From contig CAMLJW010000370.1 of NCBI GenBank assembly GCA_946480485.1, forward strand, positions 1-5,437: DNA of 5,437 bases, written 5' to 3'. Source of the DNA: an uncultured Streptomyces sp. (GTDB taxonomy: Bacteria > Actinomycetota > Actinomycetes > Streptomycetales > Streptomycetaceae). The notes beneath the pieces are model-generated. The model saw only the letters and a list, made by a program, of their open reading frames with translations. It was not told where the DNA came from and did not search any database. The stretch's first letter is position 1. The number at the start of each line of letters is the position of its first letter. Of the stretch, positions 1 through 5,437 are shown piece by piece. The position numbers and the translations under genes are program-made.

Positions 1-14
1 ACGCCCGCTGCCGC

Positions 15-42
15 GACGCCTGAGCCACGGCCGGCAGGCGTC
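15..42. terminator. Possible stem-loop at left edge
   Basis: GACGCCTG at 15-22 is perfectly complementary to CAGGCGTC at 35-42, giving an 8 bp stem around a 12-base loop. No T-run follows on either strand. It lies beyond the stronger hairpin at 64-91. It could be a terminator for a gene converging from the left, because a TGA at 21-23 is preceded by six in-frame codons that all end in C. In DNA this GC-rich, an 8 bp stem can arise by chance, so this is a tentative call. Confidence 0.3.
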
Positions 43-63
43 AGGTGGTGCCCGCCAGACGAT

Positions 64-91
64 GGGAGGGGCTTTCCGGGGAGCCCCTCCC
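64..91 (-). terminator. Strong GC-rich terminator hairpin after the lyase gene
   Basis: A perfect 10 bp inverted repeat (GGGAGGGGCT at 64-73 and AGCCCCTCCC at 82-91) encloses an 8-base loop. On the minus strand it begins 14 bases after the stop codon of the CitE-like gene, as expected for the terminator of the hydratase-lyase operon. No U-tract follows, which is common for actinomycete terminators. Its symmetry means it could also stop a transcript arriving from the left on the plus strand. Confidence 0.75.
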
Positions 92-105
92 GCCGTATCG
101 CCACG

Positions 106-933
106 TCAGGGCGCCTCGTGCTGTTCCCGGGCCGCAGCAAGGACACGGCGCGCGCGGATCAGCACCGGCCTGTCGACCATCTGCCCGTCGACCGTGGTCA
201 CCGACTCCCCGGCGTCGAGGACGGCGCGAGCCCACCGCACCTCCTCGGCCGAAGGCATGAACCCGACGGCAACACCCGGGAGTTGGGCCGGGTGAATGCA
301 CAACTTGCCGGTGAAGCCCAGTCGCCGGGCATGGGCGATGTCGTCGCGCAGCACGTCGACGTCCCTTACGGCGGTGGTGACGCCGTCGACCGGTGGGCCG
401 ATGCCCGCCGCGGCCGAGGCAACGACCAGCCGAGAGCGGGCGCAGGCCAGCGCCGCACGGTCGTCGTGGGTGACGCCGAGTTGTGCGGCCAGGTCGACGT
501 TGCCGAAGGCGGCCCGGACGGCGCCGGGGGTGGAGCACACCTGATGGGCGCGCTCCACGCCGAGTGCGGTCTCGATGAGGGGGACGAGGTCACAGCGGCC
601 CGCCGTGCGGGCGGCGAGGTCCGCGAGGACGGCGAGGTCCTCGGCCTTGGGGATCATGACGGGGCAGCCGTACTGGGCCGCCATGCCGAGGTCGGCTTCG
701 AACCAGGACGTTCCGGGCGCGTTGATCCGTACGACCGCCCGGTTGCCGTGGTCGAGCCAGGCCTCGGCGGCGTCGCGGGCGCGCTCCTTGTCCGCGGCGG
801 CGACGGCGTCTTCGAGATCGATGATGACGAGGTCGGCGCCGGAGGAGGCCGCCTTGTCGAAGCGGTCGGGCCGGTTTCCGGGCACGAACAACAGGCTTCT
901 GGCGGCGGCGATGCGGTCACGGGACATGGTCAC
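106..933 (-). CDS. CitE-like CoA-ester lyase (HpcH/HpaI aldolase family), probable citramalyl-CoA lyase
   Basis: The predicted protein of 275 residues belongs to the citrate lyase beta-like family of TIM-barrel, Mg-dependent enzymes that cleave 3-hydroxyacyl-CoA esters. Family landmarks seen in order are RSLLFVPGNRPDRFDKA (12-28), DLEDAV (39-44), VRIN (68-71, CoA/substrate-binding Arg), PK (95-96), PLIET (118-122, metal-binding Glu121), FGNVDLAAQLG (143-153, metal-binding Asp147) and, near the C terminus, GKLCIHPAQ. All core residues look intact. The length suits stand-alone lyases such as the Ccl type rather than citrate lyase complexes, and no other citrate lyase subunit is present. The GTG start at 933 is chosen because GGAGGTGA lies 7 bases before it; the in-frame ATG at 927 would be 13 bases away. 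The start overlaps the hydratase stop (GTGA), so the two are probably translationally coupled. With the hydratase and transferase, the likely reaction is citramalyl-CoA to acetyl-CoA plus pyruvate. Malyl-CoA or another beta-hydroxyacyl-CoA remains possible. Confidence 0.93.
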   Translation of the reverse strand: MTMSRDRIAAARSLLFVPGNRPDRFDKAASSGADLVIIDLEDAVAAADKERARDAAEAWLDHGNRAVVRINAPGTSWFEADLGMAAQYGCPVMIPKAEDLAVLADLAARTAGRCDLVPLIETALGVERAHQVCSTPGAVRAAFGNVDLAAQLGVTHDDRAALACARSRLVVASAAAGIGPPVDGVTTAVRDVDVLRDDIAHARRLGFTGKLCIHPAQLPGVAVGFMPSAEEVRWARAVLDAGESVTTVDGQMVDRPVLIRARRVLAAAREQHEAP

Positions 934-1817
934 GCGAAGGTCACCTCCGCGGTGGCGTGCCGCGCCTCCCGATGGGTGGCGACGCGCAGTTCCGCACCGC
1001 CGTCGGACGGCACTCCGCAGGCCGCGAGGCGCTCGCCGACGAACACCGGCGTCCGGAGCCGGTAGGAGAGCCCGCGCACCTGACGGGCCGGGGCGTGACG
1101 GCGGGGCAGTTCGAACATGAGCAGCGCCAGCAGGGGGCCGTGGACGACCAGACCGGGATAGCCCTCCTCGTCCCGGCAGTACGGGACGTCGTAGTGGATT
1201 CGGTGCGCGTTCGCGGTCAGGGCGCTGAAGCGGAACAGAAGTGCCGGGTCCGGCCGGAGCGGGCGATGCCACGGATCGTCGAATTCCGGGTAGGCGGACT
1301 CGTCGAGTGCGCTGGGGTACTGTCTACCGCCGCGCCCCGACCGGTAGACGATGTCCTGTTCCTCGACGAGGCAGGTGCGGCCGTGCTGCCGGAACTCACG
1401 GCGCTCGGTGACGAAGAGCAGCTGGCCGCTGCGGCCCTGCTTGGTGGTCACCGAGGCCAGGCTGCTGGTGCGCTCGACGGGTTCCCCGAGGCGGAGCGGT
1501 TCGGTGATCTCACAGCGGCCACCGGCGAACATACGCTGCCGCTGGGGGACGGGCGGCAGGAAGTGCCCGTTCAGCGGATGGCCGTCGGCACCGAGCTCGC
1601 GATGGGCGGGCCAGCGCGGAAAGTGGAGCCAGTGCCACAGCGGCGGGAGCGGGTCACCGGCGGTCGCGACAGGCTCCGACAGGTTCAGGAGAGCCGACAG
1701 CGCCGCCACCGAGTCGGCGTGCAGAGGATCCTCGTCCGTGACCGGACCGGGCGCCCACGACTCGACGTACGAGCTGAGTGCGGGTGCTTCTGACCGGACA
1801 GCGGGAACGGCGGACAT
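930..1817 (-). CDS. MaoC/HTD2-type (FAS1-like) acyl-CoA hydratase, probable itaconyl-CoA/mesaconyl-C4-CoA hydratase
   Basis: The predicted protein has 295 residues with the two-hotdog layout of HTD2/mesaconyl-C4-CoA hydratases. An N-terminal dehydratase-like domain (about 10-155) carries the aromatic PPLWHWLHFP stretch (58-67), GHFLPP (84-89) and RMFAGG (95-100). A catalytic hotdog domain (about 185-295) carries RFSALTANAHRIHYD (196-210) and YPGLVVHGPL (220-229). The N-x-H-x-x-H-Y-D segment and the GLVVHGPL helix form the usual active site and CoA pocket. The enzyme adds water to (or removes it from) an unsaturated CoA ester in the cytoplasm. The ATG at 1817 is chosen because GGAGG lies 4 bases upstream (1822-1826); the frame stays open further upstream, but that stretch is AT-rich promoter DNA. 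It leads a two-gene operon with the CitE-like lyase, which suggests it makes the citramalyl-CoA that the lyase cleaves. A general 3-hydroxyacyl-thioester dehydratase is the alternative. Confidence 0.9.
   Translation of the reverse strand: MSAVPAVRSEAPALSSYVESWAPGPVTDEDPLHADSVAALSALLNLSEPVATAGDPLPPLWHWLHFPRWPAHRELGADGHPLNGHFLPPVPQRQRMFAGGRCEITEPLRLGEPVERTSSLASVTTKQGRSGQLLFVTERREFRQHGRTCLVEEQDIVYRSGRGGRQYPSALDESAYPEFDDPWHRPLRPDPALLFRFSALTANAHRIHYDVPYCRDEEGYPGLVVHGPLLALLMFELPRRHAPARQVRGLSYRLRTPVFVGERLAACGVPSDGGAELRVATHREARHATAEVTFA
941..948 (-). promoter_or_regulatory. Ribosome binding site of the lyase gene, inside the hydratase gene
   Basis: GGAGGTGA read on the minus strand is a near-perfect match to the anti-Shine-Dalgarno sequence. 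It sits 7 bases before GTG at 933, within the last codons of the upstream hydratase gene. It decides the start in favour of the GTG that overlaps the hydratase stop, over the ATG six bases further on. Confidence 0.7.
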
Positions 1818-1881
1818 GGTGCCTCCGGAGCGGGCGGCGGGACGGTTCGGATCGGGCGAGAAGGGCCATTCACCCATGGAC

Positions 1882-1909
1882 ATCATGGATATTGATGAAT
1901 GCGTTTGAA
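1882..1909 (-). promoter_or_regulatory. Predicted promoter of the hydratase-lyase operon
   Basis: Read on the minus strand, TTCAAA (1909-1904, 4/6 match to the -35 consensus) and CATGAT (1887-1882, 4/6 match to the -10 consensus) are 16 bases apart. They lie in the only AT-rich stretch before the hydratase. Transcription would start near 1875, giving a leader of about 58 bases. The same two hexamers, 18 bases apart, occur before the CoA-transferase gene, with further shared bases between and upstream. Weak hexamers fit a promoter that needs an activator. The assignment is made by eye. Confidence 0.45.
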
Positions 1910-1921
1910 CAATAGAATGAT

Positions 1922-1937
1922 GTGATGGGCGCATCAC
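1922..1937. promoter_or_regulatory. Candidate operator dyad upstream of the hydratase promoter
   Basis: GTGATG at 1922-1927 and CATCAC at 1932-1937 form a perfect 6 bp inverted repeat around 4 bases. Its centre is about 55 bases before the predicted start of hydratase transcription, close to where LysR-type proteins bind their recognition half-site. The promoter-proximal arm joins a block (ATCA..CATT.CTAT) that is also found before the CoA-transferase gene. It could instead be the site of a different regulator. Confidence 0.35.
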
Positions 1938-2007
1938 GCGCACGCATGGGAACGGTGTGCGCCTACGCCGGGAAACCCCGTGTGCACGCGGGCGACGGTC
2001 GGCGGTG

Positions 2008-2961
2008 TCAAGCGTCGTCGACTGGTCCGTCGGCTCCCTGGATCCGGGCAGAGGGCCACCTTCCGCGAGCCACCGCCGAGGTGACCTGGCGGACGAGTTC
2101 GCCCGCCACGGCCTCCACAGCGGGCGGGGTGCGTCCGAATCGCGGTGTGGCGAGGACGATCGAGCGCCGCACGTCCGGCTCACTCAGCGGCGCGGCGGTC
2201 ACGGTGCCCTGGGCGACATCGTCGGTGATGCCCACGCCGGGCAGAACCGTCCAGCCGTGCCCCGCCAGGACGAGCCGCTTCTGCACTCGCATGGAATTCG
2301 TCTGCGCGGCGACGTCCAGGTCGACGCCCGCCCGCGCGGCGGCGGCGTCGATCAGGCTGCGCAGAGCATGCCCGGAGGCGGGCATGACGAGCGGGTGCTG
2401 GGCCGCTTCCGAGAAGGACACCGGAACCTCGGCGCGTAGACCGGCCGACGGCGGAGCGACCACCCACAGGCGCTCGCGCACGAGGGGCCTGGCGTTGAGC
2501 GAGGGCGTGCTGTCCAGGTTGTACAGCAGCGCCAGGTCGAGATCCCCGTCGTCGAGCCACTGCTGCAGATGCCCCGAATAGGCGGTCATCAGTCGCAGCA
2601 CGACGCCGGGGTGGTCACGGGCGAGGGCCGTCACCAGCGGCGCGGCCAACTGGTCGCTCGTGCTCTCCAGCAGCCCAACGGTGACGATGCCGGTCACCTC
2701 GCCCAGCGTCGGCTGCACCTCGGCGCGGGCCCGCTCCAACTCGTTGAGCGCGCGCCGAGCCCGGTCGACCATGATCGCCCCGGCCTCGGTCGGCCTCATA
2801 CCCTGCCCCGTCCGCTCGAAGAGCGGAACACCGAGTTCCTGTTCCAGGGTGCGGATCTGCCGGGTGACCGCGGGCTGTACCAGATGCAGCAGCTCCGCGG
2901 CCCGCGTCACGCTGCCTACCTCGGCCACCGTGACGATCGCCCTCAGCTGTTTGACGTCCAC
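2008..2961 (-). CDS. LysR-family transcriptional regulator
   Basis: The predicted protein has 317 residues, the usual LysR length. An N-terminal winged helix-turn-helix occupies about residues 3-62. It is shown by LRAIVTVAEVGSVTRAAELL (6-25), the recognition helix region QPAVTRQIRTLEQELG (29-44) and PLFER (46-50), followed by a linker helix. A periplasmic-binding-protein-like effector domain (about 90-300) follows, with LDLALLYN and the GHGWTVLPG segment typical of the family. The start is GTG at 2961, with GGGAGAGG 6 bases upstream (2968-2975). This start puts the HTH at the expected distance from the N terminus; an upstream ATG at 3006 would add an unlikely tail. The gene is transcribed divergently from the CoA-transferase and lies just before the hydratase gene on the same strand. 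LysR regulators adjoin known itaconate clusters (RipR, ItcR), so it probably activates both arms in response to a pathway acid or CoA ester. The effector cannot be read from sequence. Confidence 0.95.
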   Translation of the reverse strand: MDVKQLRAIVTVAEVGSVTRAAELLHLVQPAVTRQIRTLEQELGVPLFERTGQGMRPTEAGAIMVDRARRALNELERARAEVQPTLGEVTGIVTVGLLESTSDQLAAPLVTALARDHPGVVLRLMTAYSGHLQQWLDDGDLDLALLYNLDSTPSLNARPLVRERLWVVAPPSAGLRAEVPVSFSEAAQHPLVMPASGHALRSLIDAAAARAGVDLDVAAQTNSMRVQKRLVLAGHGWTVLPGVGITDDVAQGTVTAAPLSEPDVRRSIVLATPRFGRTPPAVEAVAGELVRQVTSAVARGRWPSARIQGADGPVDDA

Positions 2962-2982
2962 GGCACGCCTCTCCCTCCCGTG

Positions 2983-3011
2983 GCTATTCGACGTACGCAT
3001 AGGCATATCAA
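2983..3011 (-). promoter_or_regulatory. Possible promoter of the LysR gene
   Basis: On the minus strand TTGATA (3011-3006, 5/6 match to -35) is followed after exactly 17 bases by AATAGC (2988-2983, 3/6 match to -10). Transcription would begin near 2976, leaving a leader of only about 15 bases that still includes the ribosome binding site. The -35 lies inside the inverted repeat at 3005-3021, the arrangement expected for a LysR regulator that represses its own gene. Confidence 0.3.
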
Positions 3012-3021
3012 GCATTGCTAT
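3005..3021. promoter_or_regulatory. Candidate LysR operator in the divergent promoter region
   Basis: ATATCAAGCATTGCTAT is an imperfect dyad (ATA-N-CAA-N3-TTG-N-TAT, six of eight pairs matched) in the AT-rich gap between the regulator and CoA-transferase genes. It also contains a T-N11-A spacing (3008 to 3020), the loose LysR-box signature. It ends directly against the predicted -35 of the transferase promoter and overlaps the predicted -35 of the regulator. It is therefore well placed to activate one gene and repress the other. Confidence 0.45.
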
Positions 3022-3051
3022 TTCAAATCTACTGCCATGACGTCCCATGAT
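3022..3051 (+). promoter_or_regulatory. Predicted promoter of the CoA-transferase-dehydrogenase operon
   Basis: TTCAAA (3022-3027) and CATGAT (3046-3051) are 18 bases apart and are identical hexamers to those before the hydratase gene. Transcription would start near 3058, about 37 bases before the ATG. The 17 bases ending at 3052 match the equivalent stretch of the hydratase promoter (1897-1881) at 12 positions. The low match to consensus fits activator dependence. Confidence 0.45.
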
Positions 3052-3094
3052 GGGTGGCGCTGGCGCAGGACCCCTCGCCCTCCTGGAGGCAACC

Positions 3095-4294
3095 ATGACC
3101 GCGCACCCCGAAGAACTCCCGCTGGCGGGCATTACCGTCGTCAGCATCGAGCAGGCGGTCGCCGCCCCCTTCGCCACCCGCCAGCTTGCCGACCTCGGAG
3201 CCCGGGTGATCAAGGTGGAGCGCCCGGGAGGAGGCGACTTCGCCCGTCGTTACGACACCACTGTGCACGGCGAGTCCAGCTATTTCGTATGGCTCAACCG
3301 CTCCAAGGAGTCGGTGACGCTCGACCTGAAGTCGGACGCCGGCCGGACTGTTCTGGAGCAACTGCTCGCCGAGGCCGATGTGTTCGTACAGAACCTGGCG
3401 CCGGGCGCCGCCGCCCGGATGGGGCTGGGCGCCGGTGCCCTGGCGGAGCGCTTCCCCTCGCTGATCCCGTGCTCCGTCTCCGGCTACGGCTCCAGCGGCC
3501 CGTGGGCCGAGCGCAAGGCATACGACCTGCTCGTGCAGTGCCAGACCGGCCTGGTGTCGCTGACCGGCAACGAGCACGGATCCGCCCGGGTAGGAGTGTC
3601 GATCGCGGACATCGCCGCCGGCATGTACGCCTACACGGGCATCCTCACGGCCCTGTTCACGCGGGCCACCACAGGGAACGCGCGGGCGGTCGAGGTGTCA
3701 CTCTTCGAGGCACTGGCCGAGTGGGTGAGCCAGCCCGCCTACTACACCCGGCACGGCGGAACCCAGCCCCCGCGCATCGGTACACAGCACGCCACCATCG
3801 CCCCGTACGGCGCCTACACCGCGGCCGACGGCAAGGAAATCCTGCTGACGGTCCAGAACGAGCGCGAATGGGCCGCCCTGTGCGAGCGGTTCCTGCAGCG
3901 CCCGGACCTCGTTGAGGACAAGCGCTTCGTCACCACCTCTGACCGGGTGGCCCACCGAGCTGAGCTCAACGCTGTCCTGGCCGCCCGGTTCGCAGAGCTC
4001 GACAGCCAGCAGGCGACGCAGCTGCTGGAGGCGATCGGCATCGCCAACGCCGGCGTCAACGATATCGAGGACTTCCTGGACCATCCGGTGCTGGAGGCCC
4101 GCGGCCGCTGGCGGGACGTACGGATCCCCGACGGAACCACGGTGCCCGCGCTCCTGCCCCCCGTGGACCTGGCGGGCACCGCCCCGCGCATGGGTGCCGT
4201 GCCCGCCGCCGGAGAGCACACCGAAAGGATCCTGAGCGGACTCGGGTACGCGGCGGCCGAGATCGACCGTTTGCGCGCCGAACGCGTCATCTGA
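3095..4294 (+). CDS. Family III CoA-transferase (CaiB/BaiF), probable succinyl-CoA:itaconate-type CoA-transferase
   Basis: The predicted protein of 399 residues is full length for the CaiB/BaiF family, which moves CoA between carboxylic acids through enzyme-bound anhydride intermediates. Features seen are the N-terminal LAGITVVSIEQAVAAPFATR (10-29), LADLGARVIKVERPGGGD (31-48), NRSKESVTLDLK (68-79), NLAPGAAARMGLG (100-112), SGYGSSGPWAERKAYDLLVQ (129-148), TG (157-158) and SIADIAAGMYA (169-179). Asp172 aligns with the catalytic aspartate of formyl-CoA transferase. The C-terminal LGYAAAEIDRLRAERVI ending is typical of the family. ATG at 3095 is chosen because GGAGG (3085-3089) lies 5 bases upstream; ATGs at 3047 and 3050 overlap the predicted promoter. 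The gene leads an operon with the acyl-CoA dehydrogenase. A transferase beside a hydratase and CitE-like lyase suggests activation of itaconate, mesaconate, methylsuccinate or citramalate with succinyl-CoA. Members with other acid substrates look similar, so the substrate is inferred from context. Confidence 0.93.
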   Translation: MTAHPEELPLAGITVVSIEQAVAAPFATRQLADLGARVIKVERPGGGDFARRYDTTVHGESSYFVWLNRSKESVTLDLKSDAGRTVLEQLLAEADVFVQNLAPGAAARMGLGAGALAERFPSLIPCSVSGYGSSGPWAERKAYDLLVQCQTGLVSLTGNEHGSARVGVSIADIAAGMYAYTGILTALFTRATTGNARAVEVSLFEALAEWVSQPAYYTRHGGTQPPRIGTQHATIAPYGAYTAADGKEILLTVQNEREWAALCERFLQRPDLVEDKRFVTTSDRVAHRAELNAVLAARFAELDSQQATQLLEAIGIANAGVNDIEDFLDHPVLEARGRWRDVRIPDGTTVPALLPPVDLAGTAPRMGAVPAAGEHTERILSGLGYAAAEIDRLRAERVI

Positions 4295-4327
4295 AACCGC
4301 GTGCAGGTACCACCACCACGACTCTGC

Positions 4328-4333
4328 GAGGAG
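4328..4333 (+). promoter_or_regulatory. Ribosome binding site deciding a TTG start
   Basis: GAGGAG ends 9 bases before TTG at 4343, a workable spacing. The first in-frame ATG (4358) would be 24 bases away, too far to use this site, and no better site precedes it. Confidence 0.55.
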
Positions 4334-4342
4334 CGTCCCCAC

Positions 4343-5437
4343 TTGAGTACTCTCAACATGCTGTCCGATCAGGAGCAGTTCATCGTGCGCACCGTACGCG
4401 ACTTCGTGGACAAGGAGGTCAAACCGGTCGTCCATGAGCTGGAGCACGCCAACACCTACCCCGAGGCGCTGATCGAGCAGATGAAGCAGCTCGGTGTGTT
4501 CGGCCTCGCCGTCCCCGAGGAATACGGGGGCAACCCGGTCTCCGCCCCGTGCTACGTCCTGCTCACCGAGGAACTGGCCCGTGGCTGGATGAGCCTGGCC
4601 GGTGCCATGGGCGGTCACACCGTCGTCGCCAAACTGCTGCTGCACTTCGGCACCGAGGAGCAGAAGCGCCGTTACCTGCCGGGAATGGCCACCGGGGAGA
4701 TCCGCGCGACCATGGCTCTCACCGAGCCGGGAGGCGGCTCCGACCTCCAGGCCATGCGCACCGTCGCCCGCAAGGACGCAGACGGTTATGTGGTCGACGG
4801 GGCCAAGACGTGGATCACCAACTCCCGCCGCTCCGGACTGATCGCCCTGCTGTGCAAGACCGACCCGGACGCCCGGCCCGCCCACCGGGGTATCTCGATC
4901 CTGCTCGTGGAACACGGGCCCGGACTGACGGTCTCCCGTGATCTGCCCAAGCTCGGCTACAAGGGCGTGGAGAGCTGCGAGTTGTCGTTCGAGGGCTACC
5001 GGGCGCCCGCGGACTCGGTCCTCGGCGGCGTCGAGGGCGAGGGCTTCGCGCAGATGATGAAGGGGCTGGAGACCGGCCGCCTCCAGGTGGCGGCCCGCGC
5101 TCTCGGCGTCGGTCGGGCCGCGCTGGAGGACTCCCTTGCCTATGCTCAGGAACGGGAGTCGTTCGGGAAGCCGATCTGGAAGCACCAGTCCATCGGCAAC
5201 TACCTCGCCGACATGGCCACCTCGCTGACCGCGGCCCGTCAGCTCACCCTGTACGCGGCCCGGGAAGCGGAGGCGGGCAACCGGGTCGACATGGAAGCAG
5301 GCATGGCGAAGCTCTTCGCGTCGGAGACCGCCATGCAGATCGCCCTCAACGCCGTTCGGGTCCACGGTGGTTACGGGTACTCCACCGAGTTCGACATCGA
5401 ACGTTACTTCCGCGACGCCCCGCTGATGATCGTCGGC
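4343..5437 (+). CDS. Acyl-CoA dehydrogenase (short/branched-chain type), 3' end cut by the window
   Basis: The first 365 residues of an FAD-dependent acyl-CoA dehydrogenase are visible, and roughly 20 more are expected beyond the edge. The helical N-terminal domain (about 7-120) ends in FGTEEQKRRYLPG (102-114). The FAD-binding signature ALTEPGGGSD begins at 125, the beta-domain motif DGAKTWITN spans 152-160, and the C-terminal helical domain has VRVHGGYGYSTE (338-349) and RYFRDAP (354-360). Arg339 replaces the Gln/Asp/Glu usual at the start of that second signature. The residue aligning with the isovaleryl-CoA dehydrogenase catalytic Glu is Gly (LETGRL), so the base should be the C-terminal Glu of an EGT motif, predicted just past base 5437. 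The position of the carboxylate-binding Arg of glutaryl-CoA dehydrogenase appears to be Met83. The start is TTG at 4343, from GAGGAG at 4328-4333. It lies 48 bases after the CoA-transferase, with no terminator between, so they are probably co-transcribed. Methylsuccinyl-CoA is a contextual guess at substrate. Confidence 0.93.
   Translation, partial: MSTLNMLSDQEQFIVRTVRDFVDKEVKPVVHELEHANTYPEALIEQMKQLGVFGLAVPEEYGGNPVSAPCYVLLTEELARGWMSLAGAMGGHTVVAKLLLHFGTEEQKRRYLPGMATGEIRATMALTEPGGGSDLQAMRTVARKDADGYVVDGAKTWITNSRRSGLIALLCKTDPDARPAHRGISILLVEHGPGLTVSRDLPKLGYKGVESCELSFEGYRAPADSVLGGVEGEGFAQMMKGLETGRLQVAARALGVGRAALEDSLAYAQERESFGKPIWKHQSIGNYLADMATSLTAARQLTLYAAREAEAGNRVDMEAGMAKLFASETAMQIALNAVRVHGGYGYSTEFDIERYFRDAPLMIVG

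Noticed and set aside
118..1065. Long plus-strand open frame opposite the lyase gene
   Set aside because: It is antisense to a clear CitE-like protein, shows no family motif, and is expected by chance where stop codons are rare in GC-rich DNA.
957..1793. Plus-strand open frame opposite the hydratase gene
   Set aside because: No recognisable domain; it mirrors the codon bias of the minus-strand hydratase.
1882..1896. ATC-N9-GAT dyad, an exact match to a common LysR-box form
   Set aside because: It overlaps the predicted -10, and its symmetry is absent from the matching stretch at 3036-3052, where CCATGATG itself is kept. Conservation therefore favours a promoter element over an operator, though a role is not excluded.
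1876..1908. Ten-codon plus-strand open frame (MDIMDIDECV) between the regulator and hydratase genes
   Set aside because: No ribosome binding site, codon use unlike the neighbours, and it lies in the promoter; the repeated ATGGA pattern explains the peptide.
1941..2007. Possible terminator after the LysR gene
   Set aside because: Only a 4 bp CGGG/CCCG stem around four bases and scattered weak pairings are visible, with no T-run.
1818..2183. N-terminal extension of the hydratase from upstream in-frame starts
   Set aside because: The extension would cover the AT-rich promoter and overlap the end of the LysR gene, and the ATG at 1817 has its own ribosome binding site.
2569..3915. 448-codon plus-strand open frame running through the regulator, the divergent promoter and the transferase
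   Set aside because: It crosses an AT-rich promoter region and two well-supported genes in other frames, and its translation is rich in Arg and Pro with no family features.
3698..5365. 555-codon minus-strand open frame opposite the transferase and dehydrogenase
   Set aside because: Both plus-strand genes have intact family motifs throughout; this frame has none and is a shadow.

Overview
The base composition is very GC-rich, about 70% by eye. Third codon positions are strongly G/C, some starts are GTG or TTG, and Shine-Dalgarno sequences are strong. This points to a high-GC actinomycete, most likely Streptomyces or a close relative. That assignment rests on composition and style, not on a database match.

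Layout. Five protein genes lie around two short AT-rich regulatory gaps. On the minus strand, in transcription order, are a LysR-family regulator (2008-2961), a MaoC/HTD2-type acyl-CoA hydratase (930-1817) and a CitE-like CoA-ester lyase (106-933). The last two overlap by four bases, and the lyase is followed by a strong GC-rich hairpin (64-91). On the plus strand, divergent from the regulator, are a family III (CaiB/BaiF) CoA-transferase (3095-4294) and, 48 bases on, an acyl-CoA dehydrogenase (4343 to beyond the right edge). The dehydrogenase lacks only about its last 20 residues. No RNA genes, insertion sequences, CRISPR arrays or phage genes were seen.

How the genes fit together. A CoA-transferase, a MaoC-type hydratase and a CitE-like lyase together match the bacterial itaconate (and mesaconate/citramalate) degradation route. 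In that route itaconate becomes itaconyl-CoA, then (S)-citramalyl-CoA, then acetyl-CoA plus pyruvate. The known Pseudomonas aeruginosa cluster has the same three enzymes (Ict, Ich, Ccl), an acyl-CoA dehydrogenase and an adjacent LysR regulator. Protein lengths here (399, 295 and 275 residues) suit those families. The substrate is inferred from gene content and has not been shown. The dehydrogenase could feed in a saturated analogue such as methylsuccinyl-CoA.

Regulation. The region upstream of the transferase and the region upstream of the hydratase share an ordered set of short blocks, in the same orientation relative to the gene each precedes. They include a matching TTCAAA / CATGAT promoter pair with 18- and 16-base spacers. 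The two arms of the pathway, though 1.1 kb apart and on opposite strands, are therefore probably controlled together by the LysR protein encoded between them. This is the most interesting signal in the window.
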